Assembly (NCBI RefSeq): GCF_024594815.1
Contig: NZ_JANJOU010000035.1
Coordinates: 1-60,065 of the forward strand
DNA: 60,065 nt
Source: Roseomonas populi
GTDB taxonomy: Bacteria > Pseudomonadota > Alphaproteobacteria > Acetobacterales > Acetobacteraceae
Direction of reading: 5' to 3'
Positions 40,087 to 48,085 of the stretch are shown piece after piece (position 1 is the first letter of the stretch; each line of letters opens with the position of its first letter). The notes under the pieces were generated by a model that saw only the letters and a program-made list of their open reading frames with translations, was not told where the DNA came from and did not search any database. A program made the position numbers and the translations under genes.

Positions 40087-41109
40087 TCACGCGGCGGCCC
40101 GCGCCTCGAACCCGTCCCGCCCCTCCTCCACGGCGTGGCAGGCCACGCGGGTCTCCGGCGTGCCGCGGGCTGCGATCAGGGCCGGGCGCTCCGCGCGGCA
40201 CCGGTCATTGGCCAGGGGGCAGCGCGGGTTGAAGGTGCAGCCAGAAGGCGGGGAAATGGGGCTGGGCACCTCGCCGCCCACGGGCTGGCGCTCCCGCCCG
40301 GCCATGTCCAGGTCCGGGATCGCCTCCATCAGGGCGCGGGTATAGGGGTGGCGGGGCGCGGTGAAGAGGGTCTCCGCCGGCGCGTCCTCCACGATCCGGC
40401 CGAGATACATCACGCCTACCCGGTCGCTGACCTGCCGCACGACCGCGAGGTTGTGGGAGATGAAGAGGTAGGTGAGGCCCAGCTCGCGCTGGAGCTGCTT
40501 CATCAGGTTCAGGATCTGCGCCTGGACGGAGACGTCGAGCGCCGAGGTTGGCTCGTCGCAGACGAGGAACTCGGGGTTTGAGGACAGCGCGCGGGCGATG
40601 GAGATGCGCTGCCGCTGGCCGCCGGAGAACTCGTGCGGGAAGCGGCCGCCATCGGCGGGGGAGAGGCCAACCTGGCGCAGCAGCGACCCCACCTTCTCCT
40701 TCAGGGCCGCGCCGGTGGCGAGGCCGAAGGCGCGGATCGGCTCCCCGATGATGTCGGCCACTCTCCAGCGCGGATTGAGGCTGGCATAGGGGTCCTGGAA
40801 GATCATCCCCATGCGCCGGCGCTGGGAGACGGATTTCCGCGCCGCCGCGAGGTCCTGCCCCTCAAAAAGGGCCTGCCCGTCGCTCGGCTCGTAGAGGCCG
40901 ACGGCCAGCCGCGCGACGGTAGACTTCCCGCAGCCGCTCTCGCCCACCAGCGACATCGTGGTGCCGCGCGGCACGGCGAAGGAGACGCCGTCCACGGCCT
41001 TCAGGGTTCGCCTGCCCTCACGCGCGAGGAGGCGCTGGAGGGCCGGCTTCGAAACATCGAAGTGGCGGCTGAGGTCGCGCGCCTCGAAGATCGGGGACGC
41101 CTCAGACAT
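40087..41109 (-). CDS. Peptide ABC transporter ATP-binding protein (DppF/OppF type), second system
   Basis: A 340-residue ATPase with Walker [13 protein letters not shown], signature [15 protein letters not shown], Walker B FLVCDEPTSALD and the C-terminal GCTFNPRCPLANDRC motif. It is the last gene of the second peptide-transport operon and overlaps its DppD-type partner by 8 bases. Confidence 0.93.
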   Translation of the reverse strand: MSEASPIFEARDLSRHFDVSKPALQRLLAREGRRTLKAVDGVSFAVPRGTTMSLVGESGCGKSTVARLAVGLYEPSDGQALFEGQDLAAARKSVSQRRRMGMIFQDPYASLNPRWRVADIIGEPIRAFGLATGAALKEKVGSLLRQVGLSPADGGRFPHEFSGGQRQRISIARALSSNPEFLVCDEPTSALDVSVQAQILNLMKQLQRELGLTYLFISHNLAVVRQVSDRVGVMYLGRIVEDAPAETLFTAPRHPYTRALMEAIPDLDMAGRERQPVGGEVPSPISPPSGCTFNPRCPLANDRCRAERPALIAARGTPETRVACHAVEEGRDGFEARAAA

Positions 41110-42094
41110 GGGCCCGCTCCCGGGGCGCGTGGCTGTCGAAGAGCCAGCAGGCCGCCCGCGTCTCAGTGGCCGGGATCAGTTCCGGGCGCTCCACCTTGCA
41201 GCGGTCGAAGACATGCGGGCAGCGCGGGTTATAGGCGCAGCCCTGGGGGATGGCGTTCAGGCGCGGCATCGCGCCATCGATCTGGGGCAGCACGTCCACC
41301 TTGTGGGAGAGCGGCGGGATGGAGGCCATCAGGCCCGCCGAATAGGGGTGCGCCGCGGCCTTCACCACGGAGCGGACCGGGCCAATCTCCGCGACGCGGC
41401 CGGCATACATCACCGCCACGCGGTCAGCCGTCTCGGCGATCACGCCCATGTCGTGGGTGATGAGCATGACGGAGGTGCCCTTCTCCCGTGTAAGGCGCTT
41501 CAGCAGGGCGATGACCTGGGCCTGGATGGAGACGTCCAACGCCGTCGTGGGCTCGTCCGCCACGACCATTTCCGGCTCGGCGCAGAGGGCGAGCGCGATC
41601 ACCACGCGCTGTCGCATGCCGCCGGAGAACTGGTGAGGATAGGCGTCCACCCGCTCGGCAGCGGCGGGGATACCCACCGCCTCCAGCCAGCCCACCGCGC
41701 GGCGGCGGGCCTCGGCGGCGTCGATGTCGAGGTGGGTCTGCATCGTCTCGGTCAGCTGGCGGCCGACGGTGTAGAGCGGGTTCAGCGTCGTCAGCGGGTC
41801 CTGGAAGATCGCGCCGATCCGCTTGCCGCGGATTTTCCGCATCTCCCGCGCCGGCAGGTTGTCGATCCGATGGCCGCGCAGGTGAATGGAGCCACCGGCG
41901 ATGCGGCCAGGGGGCTCCAGCAGGCCGATGATGGCGGCACCCGTCATGGATTTCCCCGCGCCGGACTCGCCCACCACACCCAGCACCTCGCCGGGCGCGA
42001 TGTCGAAGGAAACCTTGTCCAGCGCGCGCAGGGTGCCGCGCCGCGTGGGGAACTCGACGACGAGGTCCCGGACCTGAAGGAGGGGCTCGGTCAT
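41102..42094 (-). CDS. Peptide ABC transporter ATP-binding protein (DppD/OppD type), second system
   Basis: A 330-residue ATPase with Walker A GESGAGKSMTGAA, signature [15 protein letters not shown], Walker [13 protein letters not shown] and the C-terminal GCAYNPRCPHVFDRC cluster. The ATG at 42094 overlaps the permease stop as ATGA (42091-42094), which decides the start over longer open frames. Confidence 0.93.
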   Translation of the reverse strand: MTEPLLQVRDLVVEFPTRRGTLRALDKVSFDIAPGEVLGVVGESGAGKSMTGAAIIGLLEPPGRIAGGSIHLRGHRIDNLPAREMRKIRGKRIGAIFQDPLTTLNPLYTVGRQLTETMQTHLDIDAAEARRRAVGWLEAVGIPAAAERVDAYPHQFSGGMRQRVVIALALCAEPEMVVADEPTTALDVSIQAQVIALLKRLTREKGTSVMLITHDMGVIAETADRVAVMYAGRVAEIGPVRSVVKAAAHPYSAGLMASIPPLSHKVDVLPQIDGAMPRLNAIPQGCAYNPRCPHVFDRCKVERPELIPATETRAACWLFDSHAPRERAHV

Positions 42095-43002
42095 CGCAGC
42101 CTCGGGTTCAGGGCGTCGCGCAGCCAGTCGCCCAGGAGATTCACGGACAGGACCATCGCCACCAGCGCCAGCCCGGGGAAGACGGTGATCCACCACTCTC
42201 CGCTGAACAGGAAGTCATTCCCGATGCGGATGAGGGTGCCGAGGCTGGGCTGGGTGGGCGGCACGCCGACGCCGAGGAAGGAGAGCGTCGCCTCCGACAC
42301 GATGGCGAGGCCGAGGTTCAGCGTGGCAAGGACCAGCAGCGGGCCGAGCACGTTCGGCAGGACATGGGTGAGCATGATGCGCGCGGGGGTGATGCCGATA
42401 ACGCGGGCCGCCAGCACGTACTCCTTGTTCCGCTCCACCAGGGCGGAGCCGCGCACGGTGCGGGCGAAGCGCGGCCAGTCCGAGATGCCGATCGCGACGA
42501 TGACGACGTACACCGCGATCTCGTCGTGCACCTCCCGCGGCAGGGCGGCGCGGGCCACGCCGTCCACCAGCAGGGCGATGAGGATGTTGGGGAAGGTGAG
42601 CTGGACGTCGGCGATCCGCATCAGCACGGCGTCCACCGCCCCGCCCGCGTAGCCGGCCAGCAAGCCCAGCAGCACGCCGAGCGTCAGGGCGAAGGCCGTG
42701 GCGGAGACGCCGACGAGAAGCGAGACGCGGGCGCCGTACATGATGGCGGAGAGCACGTCCCGCCCCTGGTCGTCGGTGCCGAAGAAGTGGGCGAGCGACC
42801 CTTCCGGCATGAAGGCCGGCGGGTTGAAGGCGTCCATGAGGTCAAGGCTGGCGAGGTCGAAGGGGTTGTAGGGGGCCAGCCATGGGGCGAAGGCCGCGGC
42901 CACGACGATGACGAGAGCGACGATCGCCGAGATCACGGCGGTGGGGGTGCGGCGGAACGACCAGAAAAGATCGCTGTCCAGGAAGCGGGAGAGCGCGGCC
43001 AT
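42091..43002 (-). CDS. Peptide ABC transporter permease (DppC type), second system
   Basis: A 303-residue permease with an OppC N-terminal segment (FRRTPTAVISAIVALVIVVA), FGTDDQGRDVLSAIMYGARV, and the EAA-like loop around LVERNKEYVLAARVIGITPARI. It starts 3 bases after the DppB-type stop. Confidence 0.92.
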   Translation of the reverse strand: MAALSRFLDSDLFWSFRRTPTAVISAIVALVIVVAAAFAPWLAPYNPFDLASLDLMDAFNPPAFMPEGSLAHFFGTDDQGRDVLSAIMYGARVSLLVGVSATAFALTLGVLLGLLAGYAGGAVDAVLMRIADVQLTFPNILIALLVDGVARAALPREVHDEIAVYVVIVAIGISDWPRFARTVRGSALVERNKEYVLAARVIGITPARIMLTHVLPNVLGPLLVLATLNLGLAIVSEATLSFLGVGVPPTQPSLGTLIRIGNDFLFSGEWWITVFPGLALVAMVLSVNLLGDWLRDALNPRLR

Positions 43003-43005
43003 GGC

Positions 43006-43980
43006 TCAGTGCCCCCGCCCGGCGCGCAGCCGCGGGTCCACGGCGTAGTAGAGCAGGTCCACCACCAGGTTGATCGTCACGAAGACCGCCGAGATGAGGA
43101 GGAGATAGGCCGCCATCACCGGGATGTCGGCCGAGGAGACGGACTGGATGAAGAGGAGGCCCATGCCCGGCCACTGGAACACCGTCTCCGTCACGATGGA
43201 GAAGGCGATGATGGAGCCGAGCTGGAGCCCGACGATGGTGATCACCGGCACCAGCGTGTTGCGCAGGGCATGGCCGAAGTTGATGGCGCGCTGCTGGATG
43301 CCCCGGGCCCGGGCGAACTTGATGTAGTCGGACCTCAGCACCTCCAGCATCTCCGACCGCACCAGGCGCATGATGAGGGTCAGCTGGAACAGGCCGAGGG
43401 TGATGGAGGGCAGGACCAGCGCCTTCCAGCCGGAGGCGGTGAGGAAGCCCGTGCTCCACCAGCCCAGCTGCACCGTGTCGCCCCGCCCGAAGGAGGGCAG
43501 CCAGCCCAGCCAGACCGCGAAGACGAGGATGAGCAGGCTGCCGATGAGGAAGGTGGGCAGCGAGACGCCGACAAGACTGAAAGTGAGGAAGAAGCGGCTG
43601 AGCGGGGAGCGCGGGTAGAGGCCGGTGTAGACACCCATGGGCATCCCGATCGCGAGGGCCAGGACAGAGGCGCAGAGGGCGAGCTCGAGGGTTGCCGGCG
43701 CCCGCTCCAGGATCAGGTCCGAGACCGGGCGGGAGAGACGGTAGGAGAGGCCGAACTCGCCCTGCAGGGCCCGGCCGACGAAGCGCAGGAACTGCACGGG
43801 CACGGGCTGGTCCAGGCCGAGCGCCGCCACCAGCGCGTCCCGCTGCGCCGGGGTGAATTCCTGCCCGAGCATGGTCGCGATGGGATCGCCGACGAAGGCG
43901 AAGAGGGCGAAGGCGATGAGGGCCACGGCCAGCATGACCGGGATCGCCTGGAGGATGCGTGACAGGATGAAGGCGGGCAC
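43006..43980 (-). CDS. Peptide ABC transporter permease (DppB type), second system
   Basis: A 324-residue permease starting with ILSRILQAIPVMLAVALIAF, then LGLDQPVPVQFLRF and the EAA loop at VLRSDYIKFARARGIQQRAI. As first gene of the operon it lacks the binding-protein gene that usually precedes dppB; the neighbour upstream is an unrelated permease. Confidence 0.92.
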   Translation of the reverse strand: MPAFILSRILQAIPVMLAVALIAFALFAFVGDPIATMLGQEFTPAQRDALVAALGLDQPVPVQFLRFVGRALQGEFGLSYRLSRPVSDLILERAPATLELALCASVLALAIGMPMGVYTGLYPRSPLSRFFLTFSLVGVSLPTFLIGSLLILVFAVWLGWLPSFGRGDTVQLGWWSTGFLTASGWKALVLPSITLGLFQLTLIMRLVRSEMLEVLRSDYIKFARARGIQQRAINFGHALRNTLVPVITIVGLQLGSIIAFSIVTETVFQWPGMGLLFIQSVSSADIPVMAAYLLLISAVFVTINLVVDLLYYAVDPRLRAGRGH

Positions 43981-44055
43981 GCCGTTCCGCCTAGCGGAGA
44001 GCCGCCGGGCCGTCCACCCGGAGCAACGCAGAGGAGGCCATCATCCCCGTCCCAA

Positions 44056-44098
44056 GATTGCGCCGGACTGGGCGAGCAAATCCCGCGCCGGCGCAATC
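44056..44098. repeat. 11-base inverted repeat between the AI-2E permease and second dpp operon
   Basis: GATTGCGCCGG (44056-44066) and CCGGCGCAATC (44088-44098) are perfect inverted arms 21 bases apart, directly after the AI-2E-type permease stop and 76 bases before the dppB-type start. It may be a terminator with a large loop or a regulator site for the dpp operon; no T run follows on the minus strand. Confidence 0.6.
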
Positions 44099-44103
44099 CT
44101 GCC

Positions 44104-45174
44104 TCACATGGCCATCGGCCCGCTGCGGCCGCCGCCCTCCTGGGTCCAGTCCTTGATGATGGTGAAGACGATGGCCAGCAGCACCGGCCCAAGGAAGAGC
44201 CCGAGCAGCCCGAAGGCCACCGCCCCGCCCAGCGCGCCGAGAAGCGTCAGCAGCAGCGGCAGGTCCGCCCCGCGGGAGATCAGCCAGGGCCGGATGAAGT
44301 TGTCCACCGAGGAGATGCCGAAGGCGCCGTAGAGGCCCATGAAGATGCCCCAGCCCGTGCTGCCGCTGGCCAGCAGCCAGATGGTGGCGGGAATCCAGAC
44401 CACGGGCGCGCCGATCGGCAGGATGGAGATCAGCCCGGCCAGCACCCCCAGGAGCGCCGGCTGCGGCACGCCGGAGAGCCAGAGGCCGAAGGCCGTCATC
44501 GCCCCCTGCACCACCGCGGTGCCAAGCAACCCGTAGATCACGCCCTGCGTCACCGCCCCCGTCAGTGCCACCAGCCGCCGCCCCCGCCCGCCGGCCACCC
44601 GCTCCGCCATGCGGTCAAGCGCCTGGGCCATGCGTGGGCCGTCCCGGAAGAAGAAGAAGGAGAGGAGGATGGCGATCAGAAGCTCTGCCACGCCGGAGAC
44701 GATGGAGAGGACCAATCCGAAGGCCGTCTGGGCGACGTTCCCGAGATAGGGCCGCAGGACGCTGAGCAGGTTGCCGACGCCCAGGTCCACCGCATCCAGC
44801 CGCTCCTTCAGGAAGGGCCCGACCATCGGCAGGCGGCCGATCCAGTCCACCAGGGCGGGCAGGCCATCCGTGGTGAAGTTTTCCACGGCGTGCCGCAGGC
44901 CATCGATCTCCTCGCGGTTCGTCGGGGCGGCAAGGGCCAGAGGCAGGCCGATGACCAGCATCATCACCACGACCATCACTGCCGCCGCCCAGGAGGGGCC
45001 GAGGCCTGCCCGGTCCGTCAGCAGCCGGTAGAGCGGCCAGGTGGTGAAGGCGAGGATGGCCGCCCAGAGCAGGGCCGAGAGAAAGGGCCGCAGCACGAGG
45101 AAGCAGCCCGCCAGCAGCGCCGCCAACGCGACGACGCCGATCAGGCGGATCAGGAACTGCTTGTCGTCGGTCAT
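44104..45174 (-). CDS. AI-2E family transporter (PerM/TqsA-like)
   Basis: A 356-residue inner-membrane protein with about eight hydrophobic helices, beginning IRLIGVVALAALLAGCFLVL, and a family C-terminal block with LPIGAPVVWIPATIWLL and FIRPWLIS. Members export varied small molecules or act as Na+/H+ antiporters, so autoinducer export should not be assumed. GGGAG lies 5 bases before the ATG at 45174, which favours it over a GTG at 45180. Confidence 0.9.
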   Translation of the reverse strand: MTDDKQFLIRLIGVVALAALLAGCFLVLRPFLSALLWAAILAFTTWPLYRLLTDRAGLGPSWAAAVMVVVMMLVIGLPLALAAPTNREEIDGLRHAVENFTTDGLPALVDWIGRLPMVGPFLKERLDAVDLGVGNLLSVLRPYLGNVAQTAFGLVLSIVSGVAELLIAILLSFFFFRDGPRMAQALDRMAERVAGGRGRRLVALTGAVTQGVIYGLLGTAVVQGAMTAFGLWLSGVPQPALLGVLAGLISILPIGAPVVWIPATIWLLASGSTGWGIFMGLYGAFGISSVDNFIRPWLISRGADLPLLLTLLGALGGAVAFGLLGLFLGPVLLAIVFTIIKDWTQEGGGRSGPMAM

Positions 45175-45350
45175 GCACACTCCCGGGTATGGCGGCGCGC
45201 ATCCTCGCCCGCCGCGGCTTCCGGGTCCAACGCCGGCGGGGCGCCAGCGACGCCGAAGCGGCCGGGGCGGGTTCAGGGCCCGGCCGAATCGCGTTAGTGT
45301 GGGGGCGATTGGGCCGCCGGCAAGGAGTGGCGCCGACAGGGAATGCTGCC

Positions 45351-46130
45351 ATGCCCCGCTTCGCCGCCAACATCTCGCTGCTGTTCACGGAGGCGCCGTT
45401 CCTGGAGCGCTTCGCCCTCGCGCGCTCCGCGGGATTCGGGGCCGTGGAGTTCCTCCACGCTGAGGGGCACCCGGCGGCGGAGATCCGCGCGAGGCTGGGG
45501 GATGCGGGCCTCTCCGCGGTGCTGTTCAATGCCGCCCAGGGGGATCCCGGGGCGGGGGAGCGCGGCCTGGCGGCCCTGCCCGGGCGAGAGGGCGCGTTTC
45601 GCGACGCGATCCTCCGCGCGCTGGACATGGCCGGCGAGATCGGCTGCCCCCGGCTGCACGTGATGGCCGGGCTGGCGCCGGCGGGGGTGGCGCGGGAGAC
45701 GCTGGTCGGAACCTACGCCACCAACCTCGCCTGGGCTGCCGAGCGCTGCGCGGCGCAGGGCGTGAAGCCGCTGATCGAGCCGATCAACCACCGGGACATC
45801 CCAGGCTACATGCTGAACACCACGGCCCAGGCAGCCGCCGTCATTGAGTCGGTCGGGCCGGAGAGGCTGGGTTTGCAGTTCGACCTCTACCACGCGCAGG
45901 TGACGGAGGGGGACGTGACGCGGCGCTTCGAGGCGCTGCTGCCCCTGATCGCCCATGCCCAGGTGGCCGATACGCCCGGCCGGCACGAGCCGGGAACAGG
46001 CGAGGTGAACTGGCCCTTCGTGTTCGATCGGATCGACGCGATGGGCTACCGCGGCTGGATCGGGTGCGAGTACCGGCCCGCCGGCACCACGGCGGAGGGG
46101 CTGGGCTGGTTCGCCCCGTACCGCGGCTGA
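45351..46130 (+). CDS. hyi: Hydroxypyruvate isomerase
   Basis: A 259-residue TIM-barrel isomerase interconverting hydroxypyruvate and tartronate semialdehyde. PRFAANISLLFTEAPFLERF at the N-terminus, PLIEPINHRDIPGYML with catalytic Glu, QFDLYHAQ and the C-terminal WIGCEYRPAGTTAEGLGW match Hyi. It is followed after 29 bases by the reductase that consumes tartronate semialdehyde. The start at 45351 is the ATG directly preceding the family N-terminus. Confidence 0.92.
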   Translation: MPRFAANISLLFTEAPFLERFALARSAGFGAVEFLHAEGHPAAEIRARLGDAGLSAVLFNAAQGDPGAGERGLAALPGREGAFRDAILRALDMAGEIGCPRLHVMAGLAPAGVARETLVGTYATNLAWAAERCAAQGVKPLIEPINHRDIPGYMLNTTAQAAAVIESVGPERLGLQFDLYHAQVTEGDVTRRFEALLPLIAHAQVADTPGRHEPGTGEVNWPFVFDRIDAMGYRGWIGCEYRPAGTTAEGLGWFAPYRG

Positions 46131-46159
46131 GACGGAACGAGAGAAAGGAAGCGACGCGC

Positions 46160-47038
46160 ATGAAAATCGGATTCATCGGCCTGGGCATCATGGGCCGCCC
46201 CATGGCGCTGAACCTTCAGAAGGCCGGGCACGAGGTGTTCGTGCCCGAGCGGGCGAGCCTGACGGACGAGGTTCGCGGTGCCGCGACCGTCCTTCCCTCC
46301 CCCGCGGAGGTGGCGGCGGCGGCCGAGGTGGTGATCATGATCGTGCCGGACACGCCCGACGTGGAGGCCGTGCTGTTCGGCGAGGGCGGGGTGGCCGCCG
46401 CGCTGAAGCCGGGGACGCTGGTGATCGACATGTCCTCGATCAGCCCGACCGCGACGGTGGACTTCGCCGCACGGGTGAACGAGCGCGGCTGCGACTACCT
46501 GGACGCCCCCGTCTCAGGCGGCGAGGTGGGTGCCCGCAACGCGGCGCTGACGATCATGGTGGGCGGGCCGAAGGCTGCCTTCGACAAGGCACTGCCCCTG
46601 TTCCAGGCCATGGGAAAGAACATCACCCTGGTGGGCGAGAAGAACGGCGCCGGGCAGGTCACGAAGGTGGCCAACCAGATCATCGTGGCGCTGAACATCG
46701 AGGCGGTGGCCGAGGCCCTGGTCTTCGCCAGCAAGGCCGGCGCGGATCCTGCCCGGGTGCGGGAAGCGCTGATGGGCGGCTTCGCCTCCTCCCGCATACT
46801 GGAGGTGCATGCCGAGCGCATGATCAAGCGGACCTTCGACCCGGGATTCCGCATCGCGCTGCACCAAAAGGACCTCAACCTCGCGTTGCAATCCGCGCGG
46901 GAACTCGGAGTCGCACTTCCCCATACGGCTTCGGCCCAGCAACTTTTCTCCACCGTCTCGGCGGCTGGCGGCGGGCAGGAGGATCACTCGGCTCTCGTGA
47001 AAGCGCTTGAAATCATGGCCTCTCATAAGCTGGGATAG
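46160..47038 (+). CDS. glxR: 2-hydroxy-3-oxopropionate (tartronate semialdehyde) reductase
   Basis: A 292-residue beta-hydroxyacid dehydrogenase that reduces tartronate semialdehyde to glycerate. NADP-binding GFIGLGIMGRPMALNL, substrate motif DAPVSGGEVGA, catalytic Lys in GQVTKVANQIIV and the C-terminal HQKDLNLAL are all present. GAAAGGAAG lies just before the ATG. With hyi it forms a glyoxylate/hydroxypyruvate unit; glyoxylate carboligase is not in the window. Confidence 0.93.
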   Translation: MKIGFIGLGIMGRPMALNLQKAGHEVFVPERASLTDEVRGAATVLPSPAEVAAAAEVVIMIVPDTPDVEAVLFGEGGVAAALKPGTLVIDMSSISPTATVDFAARVNERGCDYLDAPVSGGEVGARNAALTIMVGGPKAAFDKALPLFQAMGKNITLVGEKNGAGQVTKVANQIIVALNIEAVAEALVFASKAGADPARVREALMGGFASSRILEVHAERMIKRTFDPGFRIALHQKDLNLALQSARELGVALPHTASAQQLFSTVSAAGGGQEDHSALVKALEIMASHKLG

Positions 47039-47066
47039 GAAAAGCTGGGGGGTGCGCTATGGTTGT

Positions 47067-47094
47067 TGCGCTGTCGCAAGGCAAAGCGCATTTT
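47067..47094 (+). terminator. Weak hairpin terminator after glxR
   Basis: TGCGCT (47067-47072) and AGCGCA (47085-47090) form a 6-base-pair stem with a 12-base loop followed directly by TTTT, 29 bases after the glxR stop. The position and T run suit a terminator; the stem is short. Confidence 0.45.
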
Positions 47095-47109
47095 AAAAAA
47101 TGAGTCCAT

Positions 47110-47115
47110 TATGAT
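47110..47115 (+). promoter_or_regulatory. Candidate -10 element of the XRE regulator gene
   Basis: TATGAT lies in the only AT-rich stretch of this gap, 61 bases before the regulator ATG. The -35 position holds no good match, so it is a weak candidate; the XRE protein might itself bind here. Confidence 0.3.
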
Positions 47116-47175
47116 GAGATACGCTCAACCGGACTTGGCCAGGGGGGGACCGCTACCGTGATCGAGGGACGAGCC

Positions 47176-48054
47176 ATGCGCTTCGCCGACATCGGGCAGC
47201 AGTTGCGCGCCTATCGGCTGGAGTCTGGACTTCGTGCGGAGGAGATCGCGGCACGCCTCGGCGTGTCGCGGGCGGCGCTCTACCGCTACGAGAAGGGCGA
47301 GGTCATCAAGCTGGACACGATCCGGCGGCTTGCGGAGCTGCTGAAGATCTCCCCCCTGTCCCTCCTCGGGATCGGGGTGGAGTACTTCTCACGCCCGCTG
47401 GCGCTCCAGGAGCGGCTTCGCCAGGTGGAGGAGGATGCCGAGCAGATCCTCCAGCTCGGCGGCGCCCTTTGTACCCTGGTGACGAGCGACGCCTACGACG
47501 CCTCCCTCGCGGAAGCGATGGCCGAGGCGGCGGAAGCGGCGCCGGAGCGCGTGGCCTTCCACGCGGCCGCCGAGCAGGCGCTCGGCCTCCTCTCCGCGCG
47601 CAAGCGGCTCTACCAGACCCGGCGGCCATCCATCATCGCGATGGTGACAGAGCGCGCACTGCGCAGCTTCCTGCTGGACGGGGTCGCTCCCGCCTTGCAG
47701 CTCTCGGAGGCCGGGCGGAACCGCGCACGGATGGCGGCGCGGGCGGAGGTGGAGAACGTCGCCGCGCTGATGGAGAGCGTGCCGATGGGCCTGCAGATCG
47801 GGCTGCTGACGGAATCGGAGCCGACCGGCGGCTTCATCGTCCTCCGCGCGCGGGAGCGGGCGCATCTCTGCGCCAATCCCTTCCTGCCGGACAGTCCGCC
47901 CATGGCCGCGCTCGGCGTCGGCACGATCACGGCCGCGGATGAGGCGGTGACGATCCACCAGCGCGTGGCGGAGAACGCGTGGCGGGAGGCGCGGAAGGGT
48001 GCCGAGGCAGCCGGGCGCGTGCGGCTCCTCCTTGCGGAGACCCGGATGCACTAA
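47176..48054 (+). CDS. XRE-family transcriptional regulator
   Basis: A 292-residue DNA-binding protein. The N-terminal helix-turn-helix (about 5-62) includes LRAYRLESGLRAEEIAARLG and VSRAALYRYEKGE, typical of XRE/Cro. The remaining 230 residues are helical with a mixed alpha/beta end (MGLQIGLLTESEPTGGFIVL) and probably sense a ligand or mediate dimerisation; no named domain was recognised. GAGGGA lies 6 bases before the ATG at 47176, favoured over a GTG at 47158. It follows glxR and may regulate the hyi-glxR unit. Confidence 0.87.
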   Translation: MRFADIGQQLRAYRLESGLRAEEIAARLGVSRAALYRYEKGEVIKLDTIRRLAELLKISPLSLLGIGVEYFSRPLALQERLRQVEEDAEQILQLGGALCTLVTSDAYDASLAEAMAEAAEAAPERVAFHAAAEQALGLLSARKRLYQTRRPSIIAMVTERALRSFLLDGVAPALQLSEAGRNRARMAARAEVENVAALMESVPMGLQIGLLTESEPTGGFIVLRARERAHLCANPFLPDSPPMAALGVGTITAADEAVTIHQRVAENAWREARKGAEAAGRVRLLLAETRMH

Positions 48055-48066
48055 GCGGGGACCTTC

Positions 48067-48085
48067 GGAGCTCCCTCAGAGCTCC
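48067..48085. terminator. Small hairpin between convergent regulator and acetyltransferase genes
   Basis: GGAGCTC (48067-48073) and GAGCTCC (48079-48085) form a 7-base-pair stem with a 5-base loop across the end of the acetyltransferase gene, between two convergent genes. It could serve both strands but has no T run on either side. Confidence 0.3.

Noticed and set aside
42364-43962. Long plus-strand open frame opposite the second dpp permeases
   Set aside because: The translation is an extreme His/Asp/Glu/Gly-rich shadow of membrane-protein codons on the true strand; no start signal or domain.
45287-45310. AATCGC/GCGATT inverted repeat upstream of hyi
   Set aside because: Six-base arms with a 12-base gap are expected by chance in a GC-rich region; no further support.
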